A stretch of DNA of 64,000 nt from Rhizomys pruinosus. Lineage: Eukaryota; Chordata; Mammalia; Rodentia; Spalacidae. Position 1 is the first letter of the stretch; every line of letters starts with the position of its first letter. Positions 32,151 to 42,177 of the stretch are shown in pieces. The position numbers and the translations under genes were made by a program. The DNA is taken from positions 1,237,053-1,301,052 of the forward strand of contig VZQC01004717.1 in NCBI GenBank assembly GCA_009823505.1. The letters run 5' to 3'. The notes beneath the pieces were generated by a model, which searched no databases, was not told where the DNA came from, and was given only the letters and a program-made list of their open reading frames with translations.

Positions 32151-32648
32151 TCTGGGTGCTTAATGACCATACTTAATGCCCATACCAATTTGGCCAAGGG
32201 ACCTAAGGGATAACTTTGTTCCTTGCCCTCGGAGGTCAACCAAGTCTTGGGAGATTATGCATAGGGGCATCTCTTGAAATGTCCTGCAAATATGGGCCAC
32301 CAGTCTTCCTGTTCAGGGAGGTCTTGGAGATCCACTAATGGGACTTCAGCCAGTGTCCAGTCTATAAAGAGGAAAGTCTGCTCATGCTTCAAAAAGGGAA
32401 GCCTAGTCTAGCAAGACCTGATTTTGTCCTCGAGTGGATGGAACTGATAAATGAAAAGCTGAAAGGAGCCAGGGGCTCCCACCCTCCCTTCCCCGCCCCC
32501 AAAAAATCGAGTGACCCCTGAGGACCAGATCCTCAACTGACCTTAAGAAAACCAAAACCTTGGTTAATCTGGGCTAACTGTGTGGCCTTAAACATCCAAA
32601 AGGAAAGTAAAAACAGAAATAAATAATCAGTAAGGCCTGAGAAATTGT
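32151..32648. other. Unclassified segment of the 2.7-kb block
   Basis: No family recognised. It contains a C-rich run (about 32479-32500). Confidence 0.4.
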
Positions 32649-33002
32649 ACTTCAGATTAAAAAAAAAAAAAAACTTGAGATCTTAGTAAAAAGACAAAAA
32701 GAAAAAAGAACACTGTTGTTTGACCTGTCTTCAATTCTTACTGGCAAGTGCATTTACTCTGTGGCTGCCATAGTTTTTGCCATTCTTCAAAGCCATGAGA
32801 CACAGCTTTTAAACCCTCCAATATGTACTTCAGATATAAAAATTGAGATCTTAGTAAAAAGACAAAAAGTAAAACAAAAGAGAGCACTGTTGTTTTGCCT
32901 ATCTTCAATTCTTACAGGCAAGTGCATCTACTGTGTGGCTGTCACTGCTTTTGCCATCCTTCAAAGACATGAGACACAGCTTTTTAACCTTCCAATATGG
33001 AG
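32649..33002. repeat. Two-copy tandem duplication, period about 178 bp
   Basis: Copies start at about 32649 and 32827. Shared strings include gatcttagtaaaaagacaaa, cttcaattcttac.ggcaag and catgagacacagctttt. They are diverged by scattered substitutions. Confidence 0.85.
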
Positions 33003-33134
33003 TTAAGACTCATGTCTCTCCAAGAATCCTCCAAACCTTCAGTGCCAGATGGGGACTGCTGAGATACCCAGTTTGTGGACTGAGCAGCTACCAGGATTTC
33101 AGCCCCATCAGAGTATAGACTGCCATTGTTGGAC
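33003..33134 (-). mobile_element. URR1-like fragment, opposite orientation
   Basis: gggactgctgagatacccag and gtggactgagcagctacca are the inverse complement of the block at about 30640-30730. Confidence 0.5.
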
Positions 33135-34503
33135 TACAGCTGACTTTTCAATGCAAATGATGAAAGCCAGAAGAGCTTGGGCCAAAGTATTCCCAGTTCT
33201 AAATGACTATAGATGCCAACCCTGGTTACTTTACCTAGCCAAAAAAAAATGTCAATTATAGTTGGAGAAAGAAAAATCTTTCATGACATAAACAAGATGA
33301 AAGAATACATGTCCAGAAAACCAAACCTTCAGAAAATACTCAAAGCAATTCAAAGGACAAAAAAAAAAGGAGCAACTGTTCCCAAGCGGCAAAAGAAGGT
33401 AATTAATTAAGGTATAACTGTGGAAATACTAACCAAAAATGCAAACAAAGTATATTGAAGGGAAGCAATATACATCTCTCAATAATGACCTTAAATACCA
33501 ATGGTCTGAACTCCCCAATCAAGAGACACAGACTGGGAGAATAGATTAAGAAGTTGAATTCATCTTTTCATTGTCTACAAGAAACCCATCTCAACTTCAA
33601 AAACAGGCACCACCTTAAGGTGAAAGAATGGGAAAAAATATTCCAAGAAAATGGTACCAAAAAGCAAGCAGGAGTTGCTATTCTAATATAAGACAAAATA
33701 GACTTCAAATTAAAACTAATCAGAAGAGATGAAGAGAGTCACTACATCCTTATCAAAGGAACAATTAACCATGAAGGTTTAACAGTTGTAAATATATACA
33801 CACCAAACTCTGGTGCACTAAACTTCATAAGTACAATTCTGCAGGACTTTGAGGCACAGATTAATCCAGCACACTAATAATGGGAGACTTCAATATCCCC
33901 CTGAGCCCATTGGACAGGTCAACTGGACAAAGAATAAACAGATATCTGAACTGAACAAAATGATACACCAAATGGACCTAACAGACATCTACCGAATATT
34001 CCACCCAAACACCAAAGAATATACTTTCTACTCAGCATCAACTTTGGAACAAAAAATTGAAATAATTCCATGCATTCTATCAGAATACAATAAAGCTTAA
34101 TATCAACACCAGAAAGAGCCCTACTATCTACAAAAACTCATGGAATGAGTCAATGGAGAAATAAGGAAATAAAAGTATTCCTGGCACTAAATGAAAAGGA
34201 TAATACAACACAACAAAACCTTTGGGATACTTTAAAAGCAGTTCTAAAAGGGAAATTTATAGCCCTAAGTGCCTATATCAAGAAACCAGAAAGAGCATAA
34301 AAAACAACCTGACACTGCACCTAAAAACACCTGAGAGACAACAACAAATTCTAAAGTCAACAGACAGGAAGAAGTAACAAAAATCAGAGCAGAAATCAAT
34401 GAAATAGAAAAAAGAAAACAATACAAAGAACCAATGAATCCAAGAGCTGGTTCTTTGAAAGGATAAACAAGATAGATAGACCTTTCAAAGAACCAGTTGA
34501 CCA

Positions 34504-34504
34504 A

Positions 34505-34556
<52 letters not shown>

Positions 34557-34676
34557 GAAAAAGAAAGAAAGAAAGAAAGGAAAGAAAGAAAAAGAAAGGA
34601 AAGAAAGAGAAAGGAAAGAAAGAAAAAGAAAGGAAAGAAAGAAAGAAAGAAAAGAAAGAAAGAAAAGAAAGAAATT
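34504..34676 (+). repeat. (GAAA)n microsatellite inside L1 ORF2
   Basis: A long AAAG/GAAA array with AGAG and GGAAA interruptions, expanded from an AAAGAAA seed in ORF2 (the L1 coding frame resumes with aattccaaatcaataaaatt). Confidence 0.97.
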
Positions 34677-34775
34677 CCAAATCAATAAAATTAGAGATGA
34701 AAAGGGAAACATCACAACAGATAATGAGAAAAGATCCAGACAATCATACAGGAATACTTTAAAAACTTATACTCT

Positions 34776-35153
34776 GTAGACAGTGTCTAGGCGAAACTGG
34801 GTACTTGCTGAACTCATGTCAATTAAATATGCCTTAATCAAATATACACCCGTGTCCCTTTCCCATCCATCCCCCCTTCCCAATTCACCATTTCAGTCCA
34901 TTTTCTGATGCAGTCTTTATGTTGTTGTTCTTTTACTATGCATCCCTCTCCATGAGAAATATTTATATCTGGGTTGTTGGTACTAGCATCCACATATNAA
35001 AAAAAACAGAGAAAGATGCAAGACAGTTAAGGCAGAATACATGATCTGGGATGGGGTGGGGGTGGGGGGGAAGGGAAAGGGAAAAATGCCTGATCTGAAT
35101 TGGAAAATGATGTACGAAATGCACAAAGCATCAATAAAAAAAATTAAATTAAA
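34776..35153 (+). mobile_element. 5'-inverted (twin-primed) L1 3' end in ORF2
   Basis: The TSD is aaaaacttatactct (34761-34775) and aaaaacttattctct (35154-35168). The left part, to 34997, is antisense L1 3' sequence (gttggtactagcatccacat); the right part is the sense L1 3' terminus (G-rich tract, then gaattggaaaatgatgtacg and an AATAAA-like tail). An N at 34998 marks the inversion junction. Confidence 0.8.
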
Positions 35154-35982
35154 AAAAACTTATTCTCTACTAAATTTGAAAACCTAAGAGAAATGGATGA
35201 ATATCTGAAATCATGGAAATCACCAAAGCTTAACCAAGAAGAGAGCAACAGCTTAAACAAACCCATAATATATGAGGAAATTGAAACTGTAATTAAAAAC
35301 CTCCCAACTAAAATAAGCCCAAGCCCAGATGGACTCATGGTAGAATTCTATAAGGCATTTAAACAGGACCTACAACTATTATTACTCAAGTTATTCAAAA
35401 GGATAGAAACAGAGGGAAAATTTCCAAATTCCTTCCATAAAGCCAACATCACTCTAATGCCAAAACTAGGCAAAGATACAACCAAAAAAGAAAACCATAG
35501 ACCCATTTCATTAATGAACATAGATGCAAAAAATTCCCAACAAAATACTTGCAAACTGCATACAAGCAACACATCAAAAAGATCATGACCAAGTTAGATT
35601 CACACATCATGACCAAATTGGATTCATACTAGAGATGCAGAGATGGTTCAACATACGTAAATCAACAAATGCCATAAAGCACATAAACAGACTGAAAGAC
35701 AAAAACCACATGGCCATCTCAATTGACGCAGAAAAGGCCTTTGACAAAATTCAACATGGCTTCAGGTTCAAAGACCTAGAGGGAATTGGACTGGAAGGAA
35801 CATTCCTCAACATAATTAAAGACATATATGATGAACTCACAGCCAACATTATTCTAAATTGGGGAAAATTAGAGGCATTCTCCTTAAAGTCAGGAACCCC
35901 GCAAGGCTGCCCCCATCCCAAATCCTTTTCAATATAGTGCTAGAAACGCGTGCTAGAACAATAAGATAAGAAAAGGAAATCA

Positions 35983-36233
35983 GGGCTGGAGAGATGGCCT
36001 AGCGGTTAAGAGCACCGACTGCTCTTGCAGAGGACCCTGGTTCGATCCCCAGCACCCACATGGTGGCTGAGAACCGTCTGTAACTACAATTCCAGGAGAA
36101 CTCCAGTTCCAGGGGAATCCGACACCCTCTTCTGACCTCAGCAGTGTTGCACGACACGGGTGCACAGACCTAAATGCAGAAAGTACATTCATACACAAAA
36201 ATAAATAAATAAAATTTTTAAAAAATTTTAAAA
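35983..36233 (+). mobile_element. B2 SINE in L1 ORF2 with 15-bp TSD
   Basis: The TSD aagaaaaggaaatca is at 35968-35982 and 36234-36248. It carries the 17-bp internal duplication. Confidence 0.97.
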
Positions 36234-38560
36234 AAGAAAAGGAAATCAAAGGAGTGCTAATTGGAAAAGAGGAGGTCAAACTATCCATTTTGCAGATGAC
36301 ATGATCGTTTACTGAAAGGACACCAAAAACTCCGCCAGAAAACTCCTAGAAGCCATCAACAGGTTCAGTAAAGTGGCAGGATACAAAATTAACCTAGAAA
36401 ATCACTAGCCTTTTGCCAATAACAAGCAATTGGAGAAGGAATACAAGGAGACTTTCCCACTCACAATAGCCTCAGAAAATAAATATCTAGGAACAAACCT
36501 GACTAAAGACACTAAAAATCTCTACAACAAAAATTTTAAGTTCCTGAAGAAGGAGATTTCAGAAGACACCAGAAGATGGAAGGCCCTCCCATGCTCATGG
36601 ATTATAAGAATTAATATAGTAAATATGACCATCCTGCCCAAAGTAATGTACAGATTCAATGCAATCCCAATTAAAATCCCCATGAGGTTCTTCACAGACC
36701 TAGAAAAAAACATCCTAAAGTTCATATGGAAAAACGAAAGACCCTGGATAGCCAAAGCAACTCTGAGCAAAAAGAGAAATACAGAGGGGATTACTATACC
36801 AGATTTCAAACTATATTAAATGGCTATAGTCATAAAAACAACCTGGTATTGGCACAAAAACACACCCATAGATCAGTGGAACAAAATTGAAGATCCAAAC
36901 TTGAGCACATACAGTTTTAGCCACCTCATATTTGACAAAGGGACTAAGAAGACTCAATGGAAAGACAGCATCTTCAGCAAATAGTGTTGGCAAAACTGGA
37001 TCACCACTTGTAGAAAATATTAAATCCATACTTCTCACCCTGTACAAAAACTCCAAATGGATCAAAGACCTCAGCGTGAAACCCAAAACAAAACTATGAA
37101 AATGACAGTAACCTACAAGACATAGGCATAGGAAAAGACTTTCTAAATCAGACAGTAGCTGCACAGGAAATAAGGTCAACAATTGACAAGTGGGGCCATA
37201 TTAAACTCAAAAGCTTCTGTACTGCAAAAGAAACAGAGAAGTGAAGAGAAAATCCACAGAGTAGGAGGAAACCTTCACCAGTGATACATCTAACAGAGCA
37301 TTAACATCCAGAGAATATAAACTACTCAAAAAACAAAGGAGGAAGAAAACAATTGGCCCACTCAGATATGATGGAGTAAAGAGCTGAACAGAGACTTCAC
37401 AAATGAGGAAGTAAAGATGGCTGAGAAACATCTTAAAAATTGTTCATCACTAATAATTAAGTAAATGCAAATTAAAACCACTTTAAGATTTCATTCTACT
37501 CCTTTGAGACTGGCTAGGATCGAGAAAACAAATGATACCAAATTCTAGAGAGGTTGTGGGGAAAGAGGAACACTCATCCACTTCTGATGGGAATACAAAC
37601 TTGTTCAATCCCTATGGTAAACAGTGTGGAGAACTCTTAAAAGACTCAAAATGAGCCTACCAGTCTACCACCCAGTCATACCACTCCTTCATCCTATTGC
37701 AGATGCAATAAAATCTATGTTTATTGCATCTCTCTTCACAATAGCAAAGAGCTGGAAGCAATCTAAGTCTCCTTCAACTGATGAGTGGATAAAGAAAATG
37801 TGGTACATCTACTCAATGGAGTTCTATTCAGCGGTAAAGAAAGATGACGTCGTGAGATTTGCAGGTAAATGGATGGAACTTGAAGCCATTATGCTAAGTG
37901 AAGTAACACAGTCCCCCGCAAAACAAACAGGGAATGGTTTCCTTCATATGTAGGTGCTAATACCAAATCTCCTAATTGAAAGAAAAGCTGAGCAATGTTA
38001 TTGTCATATTTCTTTCTATCTGAAAGCAACTGTGATGTTATAATGTAACTATCATAATGAGCCCTAGAATTAACTTGCCACCTACTTTTGGGCATGGTAA
38101 TTAATGTACATGGGGCAAAAGCGGTATATATAATATAAATTATATATAATATATATATATATATAAGATACATTAATAGAATATATATTTAGAGTAAGAT
38201 AAAATTAAAAGAAAAAAAAAATCTGAACCCTTGAACATAATGAAAAAGAGAGAGATGTTGGAATGAAACTAATCAATGAATACCAAGTTGGTTACATATA
38301 GCATGATACTTTGGTGTACAACTTTACAGTAGGATAGATGGAGATGTGATATTCCATGCATTTTGAAAGCCTCAAAGAAAGAACTGTGTAATTTTGTTAA
38401 GAACTGTGGAATTTTTAGCCACTTATACATGTTTAATGACCTAGACATGTTCAGCAGTTTTAAGTTTTAAACAATGTATACAGGCATGAAACATCAGGTG
38501 ACCCTATAAATATGTGCAACTTTATATTTGTATATGTCAGCCAAAATAAATTAAATTAAA

Positions 38561-39164
38561 AAAGAGTTAAAAATAAGGAAAGATATGCTGCATATGTTCA
38601 TCATACAAAAGCTGGTACAGCTTTTCAAATTCAAAGCAAAGATGACAAACAAGACTGGAATCAGATACTTCATACATAAAAGTCCAATTCACCAGGCCAG
38701 CTGGAGAGTCAGGGTGACTTTGTCCCTAAAAGCCCCCCCAAAGTTCAGGTCACCAAGAATGTAAAGGGCTTGTACTTTCATATATTTTTAAAGATATATG
38801 GCCCAAAATATACAATGGGAAGTGTGATGGAACTTTAAGATGGAACACACAAACTCTTGATGACTGAACATTCCTTTCATCTTGGTCACTAAAATGGCCA
38901 AGAAGGTAGACCATATGGATAAAACAACTCAACGAAATTGGAGTATGCTAATATAAAATCAGAGTATCAGTAGGAATAGAAAATATTTTCTTTTTGAGTG
39001 TTCATGGGATATTTAAAAAATAATAAATGGTAGATCAAGTTTCAAAATGTAAACAATTTCAATCATATATTTCTAATGGCAGTACACTAAAGCCAGAGAG
39101 AATTTTTGTAAAGTAACTGAAAAATTCCCATGTATGTGAAAGTTCGAAGATACAATTCAGATAA
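38561..39164. other. Intronic, AT-rich, nothing recognised
   Basis: No gene or repeat family identified downstream of the L1 tail. Confidence 0.5.
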
Positions 39165-39295
39165 TTCATAGTACCCATCTGTAATCCAGGCTCCTGTAGG
39201 CTGAACTAGGAGGAGGGTTGGTGGAAAGCGAAGCAGCACAGTAAGTTGGAGGCCAGTGTGGACAATTTAGCAGTACTTTGTCTTGAAAGGTTAAA
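39165..39295 (+). mobile_element. Old B1/B4-like SINE
   Basis: cccatctgtaatccaggctc ... ggaggccagtgtggacaatt retains the 7SL-derived order weakly. Confidence 0.4.
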
Positions 39296-39780
39296 TGAAA
39301 TGAAATAATTCACTGTGAAATAAGAAAACATGTTTAAAATTAGAAAATATCTACAAGGAAATGTTTGAGTTTAAGATGTGAAATACAGATTGTTATGCAA
39401 AGTGAATGCACTAATCTTAAATGTGACTTTAGTAGGAATTTTAAAAACATAATATCTAAGTCGAGTTTGCCCCATAAATACAAGCTTCACTGAAAAATCC
39501 AATCTCATTCTCTGATTACAAGAGGAATGGCATACCTTCTCAATAGATGTAGAACATGTACTTGATAAATATTCAACATCCATTCACTCTCAGAGAAAGA
39601 TAGTTGATAGATACCTTTATTTTATAACACACTCAAAATCTTAGGCATTAAGATAAGGAAAAATGTAAATTACATAAGAATTAGAGAAGGGGAAACACCA
39701 AACATTATTTGAAGATTGCATCAGTATATCTGTACAAAATTAAAAAGAACCTATAATTTTAAAATTAAGAAATTAGGAAG

Positions 39781-40124
39781 AGGGTCTTGGAGAGATGGCT
39801 CAGTGGTTAAGAGTGCCAGCTGCTCTTGCAGAGGACCCAGGTTCAATTCCCAGCACCCATATGGCGGCTAAGAACCATCTTTAACTCCAGTTCCAGGGGA
39901 ATCCAATGCCCTCTTCTGACCTCCGCGGCATTGCACGACCCAGGTGCACCAACTTACATGCAGACATACACATAAAAGTACAGTCAGGGGGGAGGGAAAG
40001 GGAAATAAGCCTGAACTGAATTGGAAAAATGTATGAAATGCACAAAGCATCAATAAAAACTAATTTAAAAAAAAAAAGTACAGTCATACACATAAAAAAT
40101 TTAAAAAAAATTTTTAATTAAAAA
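39781..40124 (+). mobile_element. B2 SINE carrying a tiny nested L1
   Basis: The TSD aagaaattaggaag is at 39767-39780 and 40125-40138. The B2 tail is split by an 87-bp L1 3' end at 39987-40073. Confidence 0.95.
39987..40073 (+). mobile_element. 87-bp L1 3'-end insertion in a B2 tail
   Basis: A 13-bp TSD, aaaagtacagtca, is at 39974-39986 and 40074-40086. The body is the L1 terminus (gggagggaaagggaaa ... tgcacaaagcatcaataaaa), the same end as at 35060-35150. Confidence 0.92.
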
Positions 40125-40165
40125 AAGAAATTAGGAAGTTTTCAGGATTAAAAAAGCATCAATAT

Positions 40166-40315
40166 AAGCTGGATGTGGTGATGGACACCAGTAATCCTAG
40201 CACTTAGGAGATGAGGTGGGGGATGAGGAGTTCAAGACCATCTTCGGCTGCATGGCACATTCCAGGCCAGCCTGGGCCACATGAGACCCTATCTCAAAAA
40301 CAAAATAAAATGAAA
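40166..40315 (+). mobile_element. Old B1-like SINE
   Basis: gctggatgtggtgatggaca, agtaatcctagcacttagg and gccagcctgggccacatgag are visible, with an A-rich tail. Confidence 0.65.
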
Positions 40316-41115
40316 CAAAACAGATAAAAACTCCCACCAATGTATAAAACTTTTTTTATCTCTTCAGTGAAAAAACTTAATTAGGAAATAATAAAAAACT
40401 AATTAGAAGTTATATAGAAATGAAAAAGAAAAAAAAACTAATGCCAAAACCACAAGAAAATTAAGCTCCTGCAAATAAACCCAGTGAAACACAATTGGGA
40501 CCTAGATGACAAAAGTTATAAAATTAAAGTTTTTTTTAATAAAATTTTTCATTAATGTGTTATGTAAATGTCAATCTGTAAGTTATTCTGTAGAACTAAT
40601 GCAATCACAATAAAAATCTCAGTAAGTTCTGTGCATGTGTGTTTATAAATTGATAGGCCAATTCTAAAATTTATGTAGAAATGTAGACAATCCAAAATGT
40701 CCAGAATTCTTTGTTTTCTGTGTTAGAGACAAACCAGGAACTCAAGCTAACCCAGCAACTACTCTGCCACTGAACGAAACCTCCAATTCCTAGCTCAGAA
40801 CTTTAAAGGTCAGCGAGGAAGAAATTGTTCTTTAGGGTACTGAAACTTCTTTTTAAAAGCATCATAGGACTTACCCAGAAATCGTTAAATAGATCAATGT
40901 TATTAACCCAGAAATCATTTAAATAGATCAATGGAACACGATGGGTTCTATAAATCCAGGTAAATTTAAAAAATAATAGGCAATGCTACAATAATTGGAT
41001 ATCCACACAAAGTAAATGAACTTGGTTCTCTACTTCCCACCACATTAAAAAGCCAGCTGTAAATGAGACATGTGTACATATAGAAGGCAAAACTGTGAAG
41101 ATTTTAGAGCTAAAA
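40316..41115. other. Intronic, AT-rich, nothing recognised
   Basis: No gene or repeat family identified; aaatagatcaatg occurs twice near 40887 and 40921 in a short local duplication. Confidence 0.5.
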
Positions 41116-41340
41116 AGGGTTGAAGCTGCTGAGAAGATGGCTCTGTCTGTGAAGTGCTTGCTGGGGAAGCATAAGGACCTGAATTTAGATTCCTAGCACA
41201 CACATAAAATACTGCGTGCAGCAGCAAACATCTGTAAGCCAGCACTGGGTGGGTTAGACAGATCCCCAGAGGTCACTGGAGAGGCAGCCTAGCCAAGTCA
41301 GTGAGCTCCAGGTTAAGTGAGACTCTATCTCAAAAAATAA
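41116..41340 (+). mobile_element. B4-like SINE (tRNA/ID head plus B1 tail)
   Basis: A tRNA-like head (agatggctctgtctgtgaag) is followed by a B1-like end (cagtgagctccaggttaagt ... gactctatctcaaaa). Confidence 0.65.
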
Positions 41341-41395
41341 AGTACAGAACAATTGAGGACGATATCAGATATCAATGGCCTCCACAAAACATAAC

Positions 41396-41422
41396 AGAGA
41401 GAGAGAAGAGTGGAAGAAGGAC

Positions 41423-41457
<35 letters not shown>

Positions 41458-41464
41458 GGAGGAG

Positions 41465-41522
<58 letters not shown>
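41396..41522 (+). repeat. (AGG)n and (AG)n microsatellite
   Basis: GGA-rich at 41420-41468, then about 27 AG units. Confidence 0.97.
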
Positions 41523-41526
<4 letters not shown>

Positions 41527-41532
41527 TAATTC

Positions 41533-41675
41533 GGCCAGGTATAGTGGTTCATGCTCTTAATTAAAGCATTTGGGAGGCTGATGCCGCAGGACTGTGATTT
41601 AGAGGTTACTCCAGGCTGAAAAGTGATTTATAGAGCCAGCCGGTGCCTTTTAACAAGATCCTGTCTGAAAAAAAA
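41533..41675 (+). mobile_element. Old B1-like SINE
   Basis: ggccaggtatagtggttcat, catttgggaggctgatgc and a final gatcctgtctgaaaaa, followed by a TA run. Confidence 0.6.
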
Positions 41676-41955
41676 ATATATATATATATATTAAAATGAG
41701 TTGATAGATTATCTTTCTAAATTCAAGAAAGAAATTTACTCACTCAACTAAATCAAAATTAACAGCTGATCTTTGCCAAAAGATGCCAAAAAGTAGCAGT
41801 GACAATAAATACCCAGAATAGAAAATGTAGTCAATAGAAATAATTGATTGAAGACCCACATGCAAAATATATAGAATATTTTCTTAGATTCTACAAAGTA
41901 ATTTAGAAACCAAATTAAAATTCTGTAGAAATCTGAAGTAAAGAATGTCCAAGTC

Positions 41956-42162
41956 CCCGGGTTCGATCCCCAGCGCCCACATGGCGGCCAAGAACCGTCT
42001 GAAACTCCAATTCCAGGAGAACTCCAGTTCCAGGGGAAGCCGACACCCTCTTCTGACCTCCGCAGCATTGCACGACACGGGTGCACAGACTTGCATGCAG
42101 ACAGTACATTCATACACATACAAAAATAAATAAAAATTAAAATTAAAAAAAAATTTAAAAAA
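41956..42162 (+). mobile_element. 5'-truncated B2 SINE with perfect 15-bp TSD
   Basis: The TSD aagaatgtccaagtc is at 41941-41955 and 42163-42177. It begins at cccgggttcgatccc, so the A box is missing while the B box remains. It carries the 17-bp internal duplication. Confidence 0.95.
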
Positions 42163-42177
42163 AAGAATGTCCAAGTC

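Larger units (their letters stand above)
30407..33134 (-). mobile_element. 2.7-kb block inserted into L1 ORF1 with a 15-bp TSD
   Basis: The 15-bp string tacagctgacttttc is perfect at 30392-30406 and 33135-33149. The block's left end is T-rich (tttttttctttc), i.e. an A-tail on the minus strand, so the insertion looks L1-mediated and minus-oriented. It contains URR1-like sequence in opposite orientations at its two ends (30446-30852 and 33003-33134), L1 3' fragments, a coding-like fragment, a B2, a B1 and a 178-bp tandem duplication. Some of these must be later insertions. Confidence 0.7.
29650..33410 (+). pseudogene. L1 ORF1, frameshifted and split
   Basis: RNA-binding protein of L1, broken. 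The N-terminal coiled-coil part is seen near 29860-30060 (EELECSS and NRLDEAENRISRLEDN in one frame, preceded by a shifted frame), then WDTTRRPNLHIIGI at about 30094-30138 from the RRM region. It is cut at 30406 within the ...TADFS motif and continues at 33135 with FSMQMMKARRAWAKVF and a C-terminal Lys-rich end at about 33400. At least one frameshift and several stops make it non-functional. Confidence 0.8.
33480..37953 (+). pseudogene. L1 ORF2 (endonuclease and reverse transcriptase), degenerate
   Basis: Endonuclease landmarks: LNTNGLNSPIKRHRL near 33491 and LQETHL near 33575, then MDLTDIYRIFHPNTKEYTF near 33972. RT landmarks: [14 protein letters not shown] near 35712, GTPQGCP near 35895, and FADDMIVY at 36289-36312 followed by a stop. 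C-terminal part: [13 protein letters not shown] near 36728 and YSMEFYSAVKKDDVVRFAGK near 37809, stop at 37951. Multiple stops, frameshifts and insertions leave no activity. Confidence 0.9.
28935..38560 (+). mobile_element. Near-complete LINE-1, sense, dead and heavily interrupted
   Basis: In order: GC-rich 5'UTR with 58-bp tandem units (29100-29620), ORF1 (29650-30406, resuming 33135-33410), ORF2 (33480-37953) and 3'UTR ending in an A-rich tail near 38550. Insertions within it: a 2.7-kb block (30407-33134), a GAAA microsatellite (34504-34676), an inverted L1 (34776-35153) and a B2 (35983-36233). Both ORFs have many stops and frameshifts. It lies in the same orientation as Dnajc5b. The 5' boundary is approximate and I found no TSD for the whole element. 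Confidence 0.85.

Noticed and set aside
34396..34743. Ser/Phe- and Lys/Glu-rich frames on both strands
   Set aside because: Translation of the GAAA microsatellite.
41301..41564. Arg/Glu-rich frames with long RERER runs
   Set aside because: Translation of the AGG/AG microsatellite.
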